This document shows positions 26,001 to 34,202 of a stretch of 64,000 nt of DNA, in pieces. Source of the stretch: CAIJXJ01 sp964445115 (lineage in GTDB: Bacteria > Pseudomonadota > Gammaproteobacteria > Burkholderiales > Methylophilaceae); contig CAYUJU010000005.1 of the NCBI GenBank assembly GCA_964445115.1, positions 1 to 64,000 on the forward strand, written 5' to 3'. A program made the translations under genes and the position numbers. Numbering within the stretch: the first letter of the stretch is position 1; every line of letters starts with the position of its first letter. Under the pieces are notes generated by a model. It was not told the DNA's origin. It ran no database searches and saw only the letters and a program-made list of their open reading frames with translations.

Positions 26001-28061
26001 GCTTGAGACCTGCACGATGGTTTCGTTGACTCGTGACAGCGTGGCATACAACTGGGTCAACTGGCGGATGCGCTGTTCACTGGCACGGCGCTCGGTGATG
26101 TCGAGCATGGTCACCAGAACATCCCGGTCAAACGTGATGCCCGAAATGACGACGGTACGGTGCTGGCCATCCTTGCGAATAAGTTGGACTTCCTGCGGTT
26201 CGATATCGGTTTGGTGGCGGCGGGCGTTGTCCACGGCTTTCACCCACGTGGAAAACACCTTGTCGCGGTAGCTTGCGTCGGGGTAGGCCAGTTGCGACCA
26301 GTGACGCATGTCCGGAATATCCTCAGGCTGGTAGCCAAAAATCCGCCGGAATCGCTCGTTGATGAAAGTGATGTTGCCCTTCGCGTCCGTGTAGCCGAGG
26401 GGGACTGGGACTTTTTCAATCAGGTGCCGGAAGCGCTGCTCGCTCCCGCGCAGGGCGTTTTCAGCGCGTTTGCGATCCGTGATTTCACGGACGACCATGT
26501 GCAGGAACTCATGGCCGGATTCTTCGATTATCCGTGCGCTGATTTCGGCGATAAAGGTCGTTCCATCCTTGCGATGGTGCTCGGTTTCGTAGATCAGTCC
26601 GGCCGCCCCGTTTTCCAGCTGGGTGTTGCTAAAGCTAGCCGGTGTGTCGGTGCGTAGGTCCGCCATCCTCATGCCGAGCATTTCTTCACGGCTGTAGCCA
26701 TAAAGCTCCAGCGCGCGATCATTAATTTCGATGAATCGCCCTTTGTCGTCGGTCAGAATGATGACGTCATTGGCATAACGGGAGAGATAGTCGTAATGCT
26801 GGGTCAGCAACTGGCGCTCCAGCGCAGCTTGAGCCCGTTCGGCAGCTTCACGGTTGCGCTCGCGCTGCCACCACAACCAGGTGAGGCTGCCGCCCAGAAT
26901 CAGGACTGTGGCGGTCATCAGCGCGGCAATCAATGCCAAACGGCGAATCGGGGCGAAGATTTCCTGTTCATCTACCTGAGTAAACAGGACCCAGGGGGTG
27001 TTGTGGACGGGAATGGCGTAGGCGAGGCGCCTGCGGCCACTATCATCCACATAGCGGGCGATAATCCCGTCTGATCCATGTGATACGGCGGATTGGGTGA
27101 GTGTGGCGATTTCACCCCCATGTATCTGGGACATGGCTGGTGACATGCTGAGTCGCTGCCTGTTCAGGATCCGTACCTGCTGGCCTTCCTGCCGGACGAA
27201 AAAGCTCTCCTCGGATTGCAGTTTTGCGATGTGTTGGCCCAGGGTGGGGTTGAGCGTGGTCTCGGGATCCGTGTGCAAGAGCAAGGCGCCTGCCGTCTGA
27301 CCCTCGTAGATCACTGGGGCGATAAATCCTATGTATGGCTTGGGGGTGCCGCTGACCAGATGTGTGTGGAAATCCAGGAAGACCGGTTTTTTCTCGCGGA
27401 TGGCACGGGAAATCTCGGGGCGATGGCTATCCAGTGGTGTCTGCTTTTCCCCGGCATGCAGCCTGACCTGTCCCTGAGGGTCTATCAGGCTGACGGAGGA
27501 GTAGCGGTATTGTTCCTGGTATATCTTCAGCCGGCCTTCGATGTTCTTGAGTCGTGTGGGCAGCTTGTCGTCTGGAGGGGCCAGGAGTGCAAGTGCTTCC
27601 CGGGCCAGGAAAGATCCCTGCGTGGCGAACGTGACATCGGCCTGACGTTCATGCAGCCACGCTTCTGCCTGTGTTTTCTTGAGGTTGCCTGTCTTGGTCA
27701 GGTCGATGATCACGTCCTCTTCCAAGGACCGTTTGAATGCGGTGTAGGCGTACCAACCGGTCAGGCTGATGGCAACCGCCAGCATTAAGAAGAACAGCAG
27801 CGGCGCCCAGGGCGTCAAGTGGTTGGGGGATGATTCACGCGGGGTAAGTTTGGTTCGGGCGATGAGCAGGTACAGCATGAGCGCCGTGATCACCACGAAC
27901 ACGATGCCTTTCAGGGTCTGCATGTGCGTCAGCAGGGCTACATCGCCAAAAAAGGCCTCTAGCGCGCGATCCGAGACGAGGATCCAGAGCGCCGCGAAGG
28001 CGAGGTAGATCAGCGTGATACGCAGGGCATGGTGACGCGAGAATAAGTCCTTGAGGAGCAT
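23067..28061 (-). CDS. Very large membrane receptor: dCache-like, multiple PAS, GAF, GGDEF and EAL
   Basis: 1664 residues. Three membrane segments lie in the first 110 residues; a periplasmic double-Cache-like sensor at about 110-370 is closed by another membrane helix near 375-400. Then come roughly two PAS domains (425-675), a GAF domain (690-870), three more PAS domains (880-1250), GGDEF (about 1255-1410) and EAL (about 1420-1655). The cyclase motif RMGGDEFVILL and the EAL motif AEALVRWQHPEWG are both intact, as is DDFGTGYSSLSYLK, so it could make or break cyclic di-GMP. It stands alone, divergent from nothing, with its start at 28061 behind AGG. Confidence 0.94.
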   Translation of the reverse strand: MLLKDLFSRHHALRITLIYLAFAALWILVSDRALEAFFGDVALLTHMQTLKGIVFVVITALMLYLLIARTKLTPRESSPNHLTPWAPLLFFLMLAVAISLTGWYAYTAFKRSLEEDVIIDLTKTGNLKKTQAEAWLHERQADVTFATQGSFLAREALALLAPPDDKLPTRLKNIEGRLKIYQEQYRYSSVSLIDPQGQVRLHAGEKQTPLDSHRPEISRAIREKKPVFLDFHTHLVSGTPKPYIGFIAPVIYEGQTAGALLLHTDPETTLNPTLGQHIAKLQSEESFFVRQEGQQVRILNRQRLSMSPAMSQIHGGEIATLTQSAVSHGSDGIIARYVDDSGRRRLAYAIPVHNTPWVLFTQVDEQEIFAPIRRLALIAALMTATVLILGGSLTWLWWQRERNREAAERAQAALERQLLTQHYDYLSRYANDVIILTDDKGRFIEINDRALELYGYSREEMLGMRMADLRTDTPASFSNTQLENGAAGLIYETEHHRKDGTTFIAEISARIIEESGHEFLHMVVREITDRKRAENALRGSEQRFRHLIEKVPVPLGYTDAKGNITFINERFRRIFGYQPEDIPDMRHWSQLAYPDASYRDKVFSTWVKAVDNARRHQTDIEPQEVQLIRKDGQHRTVVISGITFDRDVLVTMLDITERRASEQRIRQLTQLYATLSRVNETIVQVSSSEEFENLSLSEHGLYQSVCEIATQQGGMVMAWIGTLDPDTGLIQPVASAGRGTEYLDGITISSRADMPEGQGPTGTAMRENHPVFLQDFMQSPLTAQWHERAARYGWQASAAIPVCRNGRPCAVLTLYQDTPGAFDDDAAQLLMEVASDVGLALENLDIRAERKASHEKLEIANLVVENSPSVLWRWSPSEGWRTEYVSSNVSQYGYAAEDFLSGKLKFSDIIHPEDVDRVAAEVRTNTQRGHERYHQEYRILSQDGQTRWISDNTTVVRDADGVVTHYQGVTNDITELRAAQTNLERLGATLEKSLNEIYIFDAATLHFELVNEGARQNLGYSIEELRGMTPMDISPEFTLDQYARTIALLQSGKQSTLMLETVLQRKDGTSYPVEIHLQLMHGEHPVFVALALDISERKAAENALKQSKQHFQVYFETSPIGMAAVDIEKGWLEVNKALCDILGYPEEELKRKPWPELTHPDDIEKDAIQFNRVLAGEVDGYDLDKRFIHKNGGIVSAHISVRCLRKPDGQVDYFVSMVEDLTERMQAQQKIEYLAHFDPLTSLPNRTLLTDRVNNLLQLAARTRSSLATLYLDLDRFKNVNDSLGHAVGDQLLQEVAKRMQLTVRHEDTVSRMGGDEFVILLPDTNAEGAARVAQKLLDALAQPYHLDPYQLNLTASIGIAMHPENGHDFGTLSRAADTALYRAKQAGRNNYQFFTEEQLHQALHTLEIEIALRQALEQHQLVLHYQPQVDAISGQIVGAEALVRWQHPEWGLTPPGEFIPIAEEVGLITAIGEWVMSEAVRQNAAWQRAGLGIVPVAVNLSIAQFRQNNLVDMVSTLLRQHQLDPAYLELELTESIAMENIEFTIETVERLHALGPKLSIDDFGTGYSSLSYLKRFQVDKLKIDQSFVQHLAHDVNDEAIVIAIINMAKSLGFKVIAEGVETVEQLAFLRARQCDEVQGYLFSRPIPADEFAKLLASGVLHPT

Positions 28062-28104
28062 TGCCTGATTCTCTACCTGAGCGGCATCAAACTCAAGGTC
28101 GTTA

Positions 28105-29331
28105 TCATCGCGATTCCTTTTCTGGCTGGGTCGTCAGTATGCGGGCATCGGCCAATCCGCTGGCGAAGGTCAGCATGACCTGATCGTCGGGGGCCAGTTG
28201 CCGGCTATCGGTGACCACCTTGCCCGTGGTGGTCTGTACCAGGCTGTAGCCCCGCTCCAGCACCGCGTGGGGGTTGAGGTGCGTGAGGTTTTGCTGCAAC
28301 CGCAGGAGTTGTTGCTGGCGTCTTGCCATGCCTTGTGACATGGCGTGTTTCAGGCGCATGGCCAGTTGGTCCAGGTGCAGTCGGCGCTGCTGAACCTGCT
28401 GCAGAGGAGACAGCAGGCGCCGTGCGAGGTAATCGAGTTGCTGCTGGCGCTGGCTGAGCTGGTTGCGCATCTGCCGCTGCAGACGTTGATGGGCAAGCGC
28501 AACGCGTTGCAGCAGCGCGGCACGTTCCGGCGAGACCATTTCGGCGGCCGCTGTGGGCGTCGGAGCACGTCGGTCGGCGGCGAAGTCCGAGATGGTGAAA
28601 TCGGTCTCGTGGCCGACGCCACTGACGACCGGCATGGAGGCGGCCACGATGGCGCGGGCAACGATTTCCTCGTTGAACTGCCACAGGTCTTCCATGCTCC
28701 CGCCGCCACGGCAGACGATCAGGACGTCACACTCGTCACGGGCGCTCGCGGTGTCGATGGCGTGCGCGATTTTTTCTGCTGCGCCCTTGCCCTGCACGGG
28801 GGTGGGGTAGATCACTACCGGGATGTTGGGCATGCGTCGCCGCAGGGTGGTCAGCACGTCGCGCAGCGCGGCAGCATCGGGCGAGGTGACGATGCCGATC
28901 TGGCGCGGCAATGTCGGTAGGGCGCGCTTGCGCGACGGATCGAACAGACCTTCCTGCTCCAGCTTGGCCTTGAGGCGCTCAAACGCCTCGTACAGGGCGC
29001 CGAGGCCTGCCTTGCGCAGGCCTTCGATCGTCAGTTGGAAATCGCCGCGCGCCTCGTACAGCGTGACTAGTGCCCGGGCTTCGACATGGTCGCCTTCGCG
29101 GGGCACCCAGTCGAGGTACTGGTTCTTGTTGCGGAACATGGCGCATCGCACTTGGGCCTTGGCATCCTTGAGGGAGAAATACCAGTGCCCGGAAGCCGCG
29201 CGGGTCAGGTTGGAAATTTCGCCGCTGACCCAGAGTAACGGAAAGCTCTGTTCCAGGGTTTCGCGTGCCAGCCGGTTAAGGTCGCTGACCGACAGAATGG
29301 GTGGTTGCCCGTGCGGGCCTTGGGATGTCAT
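28105..29331 (-). CDS. xseA: Exodeoxyribonuclease VII large subunit
   Basis: About 408 residues, somewhat shorter than E. coli XseA (456). The N-terminal OB-fold begins ILSVSDLNRLARETLEQSFP and continues with LWVSGEISNLTRAASGHWYF. The catalytic domain shows GIVTSPDAAALRDVLTTLRR, VIYPTPVQG, DVLIVCRGGGSMEDLWQFN and SGVGHETDFTISDFAADRRA. A coiled coil follows. Exo VII degrades single-stranded DNA. The ATG at 29331 is used; the open frame extends far upstream inside the response-regulator gene, which it follows by eight bases. Confidence 0.95.
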   Translation of the reverse strand: MTSQGPHGQPPILSVSDLNRLARETLEQSFPLLWVSGEISNLTRAASGHWYFSLKDAKAQVRCAMFRNKNQYLDWVPREGDHVEARALVTLYEARGDFQLTIEGLRKAGLGALYEAFERLKAKLEQEGLFDPSRKRALPTLPRQIGIVTSPDAAALRDVLTTLRRRMPNIPVVIYPTPVQGKGAAEKIAHAIDTASARDECDVLIVCRGGGSMEDLWQFNEEIVARAIVAASMPVVSGVGHETDFTISDFAADRRAPTPTAAAEMVSPERAALLQRVALAHQRLQRQMRNQLSQRQQQLDYLARRLLSPLQQVQQRRLHLDQLAMRLKHAMSQGMARRQQQLLRLQQNLTHLNPHAVLERGYSLVQTTTGKVVTDSRQLAPDDQVMLTFASGLADARILTTQPEKESR

Positions 29332-29339
29332 GCGCAGAA

Positions 29340-30686
29340 TTATTCCAGTCCGAAGTTTTTCAGCTTGTACCACAACGAGCGCTCGCTGATGTCCAGCAGG
29401 CGCGCCGCCTTGCTCTTGTTGCCCCCCGTTTCCTGCAATGCCGCGCTGATGATGCCGCGTTCCAGCGCCTCGACGGCAGGACCGAGTTTCAGGTCTTGCG
29501 GCGTGGTCGGCGCGGGGAGGGCACTCGCAGTGGCGGGGGTGGTCATCTCGCGCGGCAGATGCCCGATCTCGATACTGCTGCCCCGGCTGAGCACGACCGC
29601 CCGCTCGATCACATTCTGCAGTTCGCGCACGTTGCCCGGCCAGTCGTAGGTGCACAGACAATCGAGCGCGGCTTGCGAGAGGCCTCCATGGCTGCCGTGC
29701 CGCTGCAGGAAGCCGGCGGCCAGCGCGGGAATGTCCTGCTTGCGCTCTCGTAACGCCGGCAGGTCGATATTGAAGACATTGACGCGGTAGTAAAGGTCTT
29801 CGCGCAGCCCGCCGTCAGCAATCGCTTGCCGTGGGTCGCGATTGGTGGCCGCTACGATACGCACATCAATCGGAATGCTGCGGTTGCCGCCCAGCCGTTC
29901 CAAGACATTTTCCTGCAAGACGCGCAGCAGTTTGGCTTGCAGGGCCAGCGGCATTTCGGTCAGTTCGTCGAGGAACAGCGTGCCGCCTTCCGCCATTTCA
30001 AACTTGCCGATGCGTGTCTTGAGTGCGCCGGTAAAGGCGCCCTTTTCGTAGCCGAACAACTCGCTTTCCAGAATGTCGGCAGGAATGGCGGCGCAGTTGA
30101 TCGGTACGAACAGCGCATCGTGGCGCGGGGATGCGCGATGGATGGCGCGCGCGACCAGCTCCTTGCCCGTGCCGGTTTCGCCGGTGATGAGCACGGTAGT
30201 CTTGCCGGGGGCGACCTGTCGTATCAGGTCGTAAACCTTTTGCATCGGGGCGCTGCTGCCGACGAACTCCCCCCAGCCCTTGTCGACTTCGTCGCGCAGG
30301 AAATCGTTCTGGCGGCGCATGCGGCCGGCAGAGAGGATGCGGTCGATGGCGATCTCAAGGGCGTCGACATCAAAAGGCCGCACGATGTAGTCACATGCCC
30401 CCAGTTTCATCGCCTCCACGGCGCTTTCGATGGTGCCGTAGGCGGTCATGATGATGACAGGGACGTCGTTGCCCTGTGCCCGCAGTGTCTGCAGCAGTTC
30501 GATGCCGCTCATGCCGGGCATGCGCAGATCGCTGATGATAAGGTCTGCCGAACCGGATTTCAGTATTTGTAACGCTTCCTGCCCGTTGCCTGCGCAGGCG
30601 ACCTCGTACCCCATGCGTTGCAGCATGATTTCCAGCACCCGCTGCATTTTGGGTTCATCGTCGACGACCAGCACGCGTTGGCTCAT
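29340..30686 (-). CDS. Sigma-54-dependent response regulator, NtrC family
   Basis: 448 residues: receiver domain (1-120, phospho-acceptor D53 in LIISDLRMPGMSG), AAA+ domain (about 143-370) with Walker A GETGTGKE and the sigma-54 contact loop GAFTGA at about 216-221, then a Fis-type helix-turn-helix (NKSKAARLLDISERSLWYKL). It should drive sigma-54 promoters when phosphorylated. The invariant receiver Lys of the KPF motif is Arg here (VRPFD, about residue 103). It overlaps the kinase gene by four bases. A consensus sigma-54 promoter 3.5 kb away at 34149 is a plausible target. Confidence 0.95.
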   Translation of the reverse strand: MSQRVLVVDDEPKMQRVLEIMLQRMGYEVACAGNGQEALQILKSGSADLIISDLRMPGMSGIELLQTLRAQGNDVPVIIMTAYGTIESAVEAMKLGACDYIVRPFDVDALEIAIDRILSAGRMRRQNDFLRDEVDKGWGEFVGSSAPMQKVYDLIRQVAPGKTTVLITGETGTGKELVARAIHRASPRHDALFVPINCAAIPADILESELFGYEKGAFTGALKTRIGKFEMAEGGTLFLDELTEMPLALQAKLLRVLQENVLERLGGNRSIPIDVRIVAATNRDPRQAIADGGLREDLYYRVNVFNIDLPALRERKQDIPALAAGFLQRHGSHGGLSQAALDCLCTYDWPGNVRELQNVIERAVVLSRGSSIEIGHLPREMTTPATASALPAPTTPQDLKLGPAVEALERGIISAALQETGGNKSKAARLLDISERSLWYKLKNFGLE

Positions 30687-32500
30687 GCAGGGTTCCTCAT
30701 GGGTAAAGTGATGGTAAACAGGGCGCCGCCCATCGTGCTGCGGCCGGCGCGGATGTCGCCTTCATGGCCGTGCACGATCTGCTGTACGACGGCCAGCCCG
30801 AGCCCGACGCCGCCCTCACGTTTGGTGAAGAAGGGGTCGAACACCCGCGGGATGGCCTCGTCGGGAATCCCGGGACCATTATCCGCGACTTCGATGATGG
30901 CGTGCGCATCCTCACTACGGGTCGTGATGGTGATACGACCTCCCGGTGGCAGGATCTGCAGGGCGTTCAGTACCAGATTGAGCAGCACTTGCGTCATTTG
31001 TTCCGCATCCAGAGGAACGATGGAGGGCGTGCAGGCCAGGTCCAGCGTGATGGCAATGTTGTTCTTGCCGGCCTGAGCCTCCAGCAGCGCTGCGACATGC
31101 CGGATGACGTCGTGCAGGTCCGTCGGTTGGCAATGTGGCAGGCGCTGGCGGGCGCTGTCCAGCAATGTCGTGACCAGCCGGTTGAGCCGGTCGGCCTCGC
31201 TTTCGATAAAGCCCGTGAGCTCGCGGGCCTCCTCGTTGAGCCCGGGGTCGCGCGCCAGCATTTGTGCGGAGGAGCGCAGGATCCCGACAGGGGTGCGGAT
31301 TTCATGCGCCATGACGGCCGCCACCTCGCCCAGCACAGCGAGTTTTGAGGCGCGGATCAGGTCGGCACGCGACTGGTCGAGGTCGCGTACTGTCTGGATG
31401 AAGGTGTCGGTCAATTCCCCGACTTCACCCCCCGTGGCTTGCGGTGCTGGGGGTAATTGGCGGTCGCGCTTGAAGCGGCGGGTAAAGTCGGTTAGTGCGG
31501 CGATGGGGCGTGCAATGCGGCCGGCGATCAGCATGGAGAAACCAACCGCCAGCAGGCTGGTGATTGCGAGCAGCAGGGCGAACACCCAGGCCATCTGGCG
31601 CACGGGAATATAAGCCTGGCGGCTACTTTCGATGACCAGGGTGGTCCAGCCGAATCCGGGGAACTGCTGGAATCCGGGGGAGTGCTCAAAACCGACCGTG
31701 ACTTCTCCATGGAACCACGGTTCACCAGCGAGGGTTCGGACACCGTGGCGTTCAGGAAAAGTCCAGCCGGCGGGAATCTGCTGGAGCAGGGCGCCACGTT
31801 TGCGCAGTTCGGACGATGCGGCGATGACCCGGCCATTCGCATCCAGCAAGGCGATCTGTCGACGTTCCTGCGCGGCATGGTCCAGCATGCGGTAGATCTG
31901 CCCCCAGTCGAAGACCAGGATCAGTTCGCCAATCTTGGCGTCGTTGAACATGGATGTGATGGGAGCCTTGATGGGCAGGTTGTCGCCGCGGTTGTCGAGT
32001 TGCAGGGTTTCCAGACGGATGGCGGCGTTGGCTGTCCCGGGAAACGCATTTTCCTCTGCGTGTGGGCGTGTGAGTCCGATGTTGTCTGGCGAACTGCTGG
32101 CGACGATCCTGCCTTCCGTGTCGGTACACAGCAATTGCTGATAGACGTTGCGGTAGCCGGATTTCAATTCAGCCAAAAAGTTGGACAGGCGCTTGTCCAC
32201 ATCACGAATCTGAATGTCCTGCATCACTTCGAGCCGGCTCCAGGTCTGTGCGTTCTGCAGACGCTCGAACAGCATCTTGTCGACGTCCTGTGAGACCGAT
32301 TCTGCCTCGATCTGCAGGCTTTGGCGGATGTCCTCCCGCATGGCGTCGCCGGCCACGTGAAAAGCCAGGTAGGTCAGCAGCATAGCGGGGAGCAGACTGA
32401 CGAACAGGAAGGCAAGCAGCAGTGTTTTTCGGATGGTCAAAATCGGGAATTCAGTCCGACGGGAGGTGGCCAGTATATGGCACAATCGCCCTTTTTCCAT
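30683..32500 (-). CDS. Membrane sensor histidine kinase, NtrB-like
   Basis: Up to 605 residues. Membrane helices at about 27-50 and 303-325 flank a periplasmic sensor of about 250 residues, probably dCache-like. A HAMP region precedes the kinase core: H399 in MAHEIRTPVG, the N box LNLVLNALQIL, G boxes DNGPGIPDE and GGVGLGLAVVQQ, and F box FDPFFTKRE. It should phosphorylate the adjacent regulator. The ATG at 32500 leaves only 15 bases to the divergent barrel gene; a TTG at 32440 (LTIRKTLLL) would start just before the first helix and is a fair alternative. Confidence 0.93.
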   Translation of the reverse strand: MEKGRLCHILATSRRTEFPILTIRKTLLLAFLFVSLLPAMLLTYLAFHVAGDAMREDIRQSLQIEAESVSQDVDKMLFERLQNAQTWSRLEVMQDIQIRDVDKRLSNFLAELKSGYRNVYQQLLCTDTEGRIVASSSPDNIGLTRPHAEENAFPGTANAAIRLETLQLDNRGDNLPIKAPITSMFNDAKIGELILVFDWGQIYRMLDHAAQERRQIALLDANGRVIAASSELRKRGALLQQIPAGWTFPERHGVRTLAGEPWFHGEVTVGFEHSPGFQQFPGFGWTTLVIESSRQAYIPVRQMAWVFALLLAITSLLAVGFSMLIAGRIARPIAALTDFTRRFKRDRQLPPAPQATGGEVGELTDTFIQTVRDLDQSRADLIRASKLAVLGEVAAVMAHEIRTPVGILRSSAQMLARDPGLNEEARELTGFIESEADRLNRLVTTLLDSARQRLPHCQPTDLHDVIRHVAALLEAQAGKNNIAITLDLACTPSIVPLDAEQMTQVLLNLVLNALQILPPGGRITITTRSEDAHAIIEVADNGPGIPDEAIPRVFDPFFTKREGGVGLGLAVVQQIVHGHEGDIRAGRSTMGGALFTITLPMRNPA

Positions 32501-32515
32501 GCAGGGCTAATCCAC

Positions 32516-33529
32516 ATGCCGACTTTGCTACGTGTTTTGGTGTCCGTCGTGCTGATGTCAGCCTGGGCCGCGCAGGCGGAGGACTACACGCCCGGCCGGG
32601 GCTGGCAGGTGCCGGGCACCGGATTTCGTCTCGGTGGCTATGCCAGTGCCGGGATCGAGGATGATCATCACCAGCGGCGATCGGTGGGAGTGGATGATTT
32701 CAGCCTGTTCGTGACCTGGGAAGGTGAAGGCAAGTTGCGTCTGTTTTCGGAGTTGGATCTGGAGCGGCCCGTTGCCTGGGAGCAGGGTAGCGGTGTCACT
32801 ACACAGCATGCCTACCTGGCCCTTGAACGGCTGTATGCCGATTACCTGTATTCCGACCGTTTGAATCTTCGCGCCGGCAAGTTCCTGACGCCGGTGGGGC
32901 GCTGGAATGTGATTCATGCTGCGCCGCTGGTCTGGACGACAACGCGCCCGCTGGTGACCGAACATACGTTCCCGACCAACGCTACCGGCGCCATGATCTA
33001 TGGCGCCTTGCCTGTCATGGGGCATGACTTCGACTATGCCTTGTATACCTCGATTGGCGAAGAGTGGCGCCCCGACCCCAAGCTGGACCCGTTCGAGGAA
33101 GCCTACGGTGGCCACCTGTCGGCACCGCTTGGACATCATGCGGAGATCGGGCTGTCGTATGCTAATTTCGAGCAGCAAAGTGCGGTTGGGGAGCGTCGAA
33201 ATTTACTGGGCCTCGATTACATGTGGTCGCGTGACCGCTACGAGGTCAGCGCTGAGCTCGCCTATCGTTTTTCTGAAGAGGGACATCACGCCGACGAGAA
33301 GGGGGCCTATGTTCAGGGGGTGTTCCCGATTGCGGGTAACTGGTATGGCATCGGTCGGTACGAGTTCTACGATCAGGCGGGTCCAGCACCGGCCATGAAC
33401 CTCTGGCTGGCCGGTGTTGCTATGCGGCTTTCTCCCGCGATGGTGCTGAAAGCGGAATACAGTCACGCGGAAAATAACCGGATTCAGGCACCAGAGGGCT
33501 TTTTTGCCTCTTTTGCGGTGCTGTTCTGA
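32516..33529 (+). CDS. Predicted outer-membrane beta-barrel protein (porin-like)
   Basis: 337 residues. A signal peptide ends near MSAWAAQAEDYT, followed by alternating hydrophobic and aromatic strands such as FRLGGYASAGIED, FSLFVTWEGEGKLRLFSEL and LNLRAGKFLTPVGRWN, and a final strand ending FASFAVLF, a C-terminal Phe typical of outer-membrane barrels. The exact family is unclear; it looks like porins paired with small PstS-like proteins. Its stop overlaps the next ATG (TGATG), so the two are co-translated. It is divergent from the sensor kinase. Confidence 0.8.
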   Translation: MPTLLRVLVSVVLMSAWAAQAEDYTPGRGWQVPGTGFRLGGYASAGIEDDHHQRRSVGVDDFSLFVTWEGEGKLRLFSELDLERPVAWEQGSGVTTQHAYLALERLYADYLYSDRLNLRAGKFLTPVGRWNVIHAAPLVWTTTRPLVTEHTFPTNATGAMIYGALPVMGHDFDYALYTSIGEEWRPDPKLDPFEEAYGGHLSAPLGHHAEIGLSYANFEQQSAVGERRNLLGLDYMWSRDRYEVSAELAYRFSEEGHHADEKGAYVQGVFPIAGNWYGIGRYEFYDQAGPAPAMNLWLAGVAMRLSPAMVLKAEYSHAENNRIQAPEGFFASFAVLF

Positions 33530-33996
33530 TGCGCCCCGTTACATTCATCTGCTGGTTGATGCTATTGTCATGCCCATTGTCCGCCTGGTCGGACGAGGCG
33601 CTGGCCCTCATCATGGCGCCCGGTCATCATAGCCTCCGCAAGGACGAGGCTGCACAGATATTCAAACGCAAGAAATTATTCTGGAGCGACGGGCGCAAGA
33701 TACAGCCAGTCAATCTCCCAGCTTCCAGCCCGCTGCGACGGCTCTTCACCCATTCCATCCTTGGTTCGACGCCGGAAGAACTTGAAAAATACTGGAATGA
33801 CATGTACTTCCATGGCGTTTCTCCGCCCTTCGTGCTGACTTCGGAAGAAGCGGTGCTGCGATTTGTCGCTGAAACGCCGGGGGCTGTCGGCTACGTCGGT
33901 GCTTGCAGTGTCGACAGCCGAGTTGCGGCTGTGCTGTACCTTACCCCGGATGGGCGCGTGACCGAGGAAGCGCAAGAGGCTGGCTGCCCGCGATAA
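33529..33996 (+). CDS. Small PstS-like (PBP-like domain) periplasmic protein
   Basis: 155 residues. A signal peptide ends near LSAWSDEALAL. The mature protein follows the short PBP-like pattern: LRKDEAAQIFKRKKLFWSDG, PVNLPASSPLRRLF, then a helix with EKYWNDMYFHGVSPPFVLTS and AETPGAVGYVGACSVDS. This matches a half-size substrate-binding domain related to phosphate-binding PstS. With no permease nearby it is more likely a sensor accessory than a transporter part. Coupled to the barrel gene and divergent from the kinase, it may present a ligand to the kinase sensor domain; that is inference. Confidence 0.8.
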   Translation: MRPVTFICWLMLLSCPLSAWSDEALALIMAPGHHSLRKDEAAQIFKRKKLFWSDGRKIQPVNLPASSPLRRLFTHSILGSTPEELEKYWNDMYFHGVSPPFVLTSEEAVLRFVAETPGAVGYVGACSVDSRVAAVLYLTPDGRVTEEAQEAGCPR

Positions 33997-34039
33997 CCCT
34001 GCAAAAATCGTATGAAATTTCTTGCATGATCTTGCGTGG

Positions 34040-34057
34040 CCTGCAGGATGTTGCAGG
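34040..34057. promoter_or_regulatory. Inverted repeat in the sigma-54 leader
   Basis: CCTGCA and TGCAGG are separated by six bases, about 125 bases upstream of the predicted transcription start. It could be a second activator site, though it is shorter and less convincing than the repeat at 34097. Confidence 0.3.
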
Positions 34058-34096
34058 GTGCTTTTGATGTCTCCCCTTCAAGGTATTCCAAATAAA

Positions 34097-34119
34097 TATC
34101 CTTATATAACATAAGGATA
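34097..34119. promoter_or_regulatory. Candidate upstream activator site
   Basis: Perfect 9-base inverted repeat TATCCTTAT and ATAAGGATA around a 5-base AT spacer, centred about 67 bases before the predicted sigma-54 start. The distance and symmetry suit binding of an NtrC-type dimer. Confidence 0.65.
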
Positions 34120-34148
34120 AGAAATAATTCCGCCGGATTTCCATGATC

Positions 34149-34163
34149 TGGCACGCGCTTTGC
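34149..34163 (+). promoter_or_regulatory. Sigma-54 (-24/-12) promoter
   Basis: TGGCACG-N4-TTGC matches the RpoN consensus exactly, with GG and GC 12 bases apart. Transcription would start near 34175, 28 bases before the ATG of the thermostable-hemolysin-family gene. A sigma-54 response regulator is encoded close by at 29340-30686. Confidence 0.85.
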
Positions 34164-34202
34164 GCTATCCCTTTCGAAACTCATTTTCCGAAAGGGATGT
34201 TC

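Noticed and set aside
32477..32490. TGGCAC before the barrel gene
   Set aside because: No GC element at 12-base spacing; not a sigma-54 promoter.
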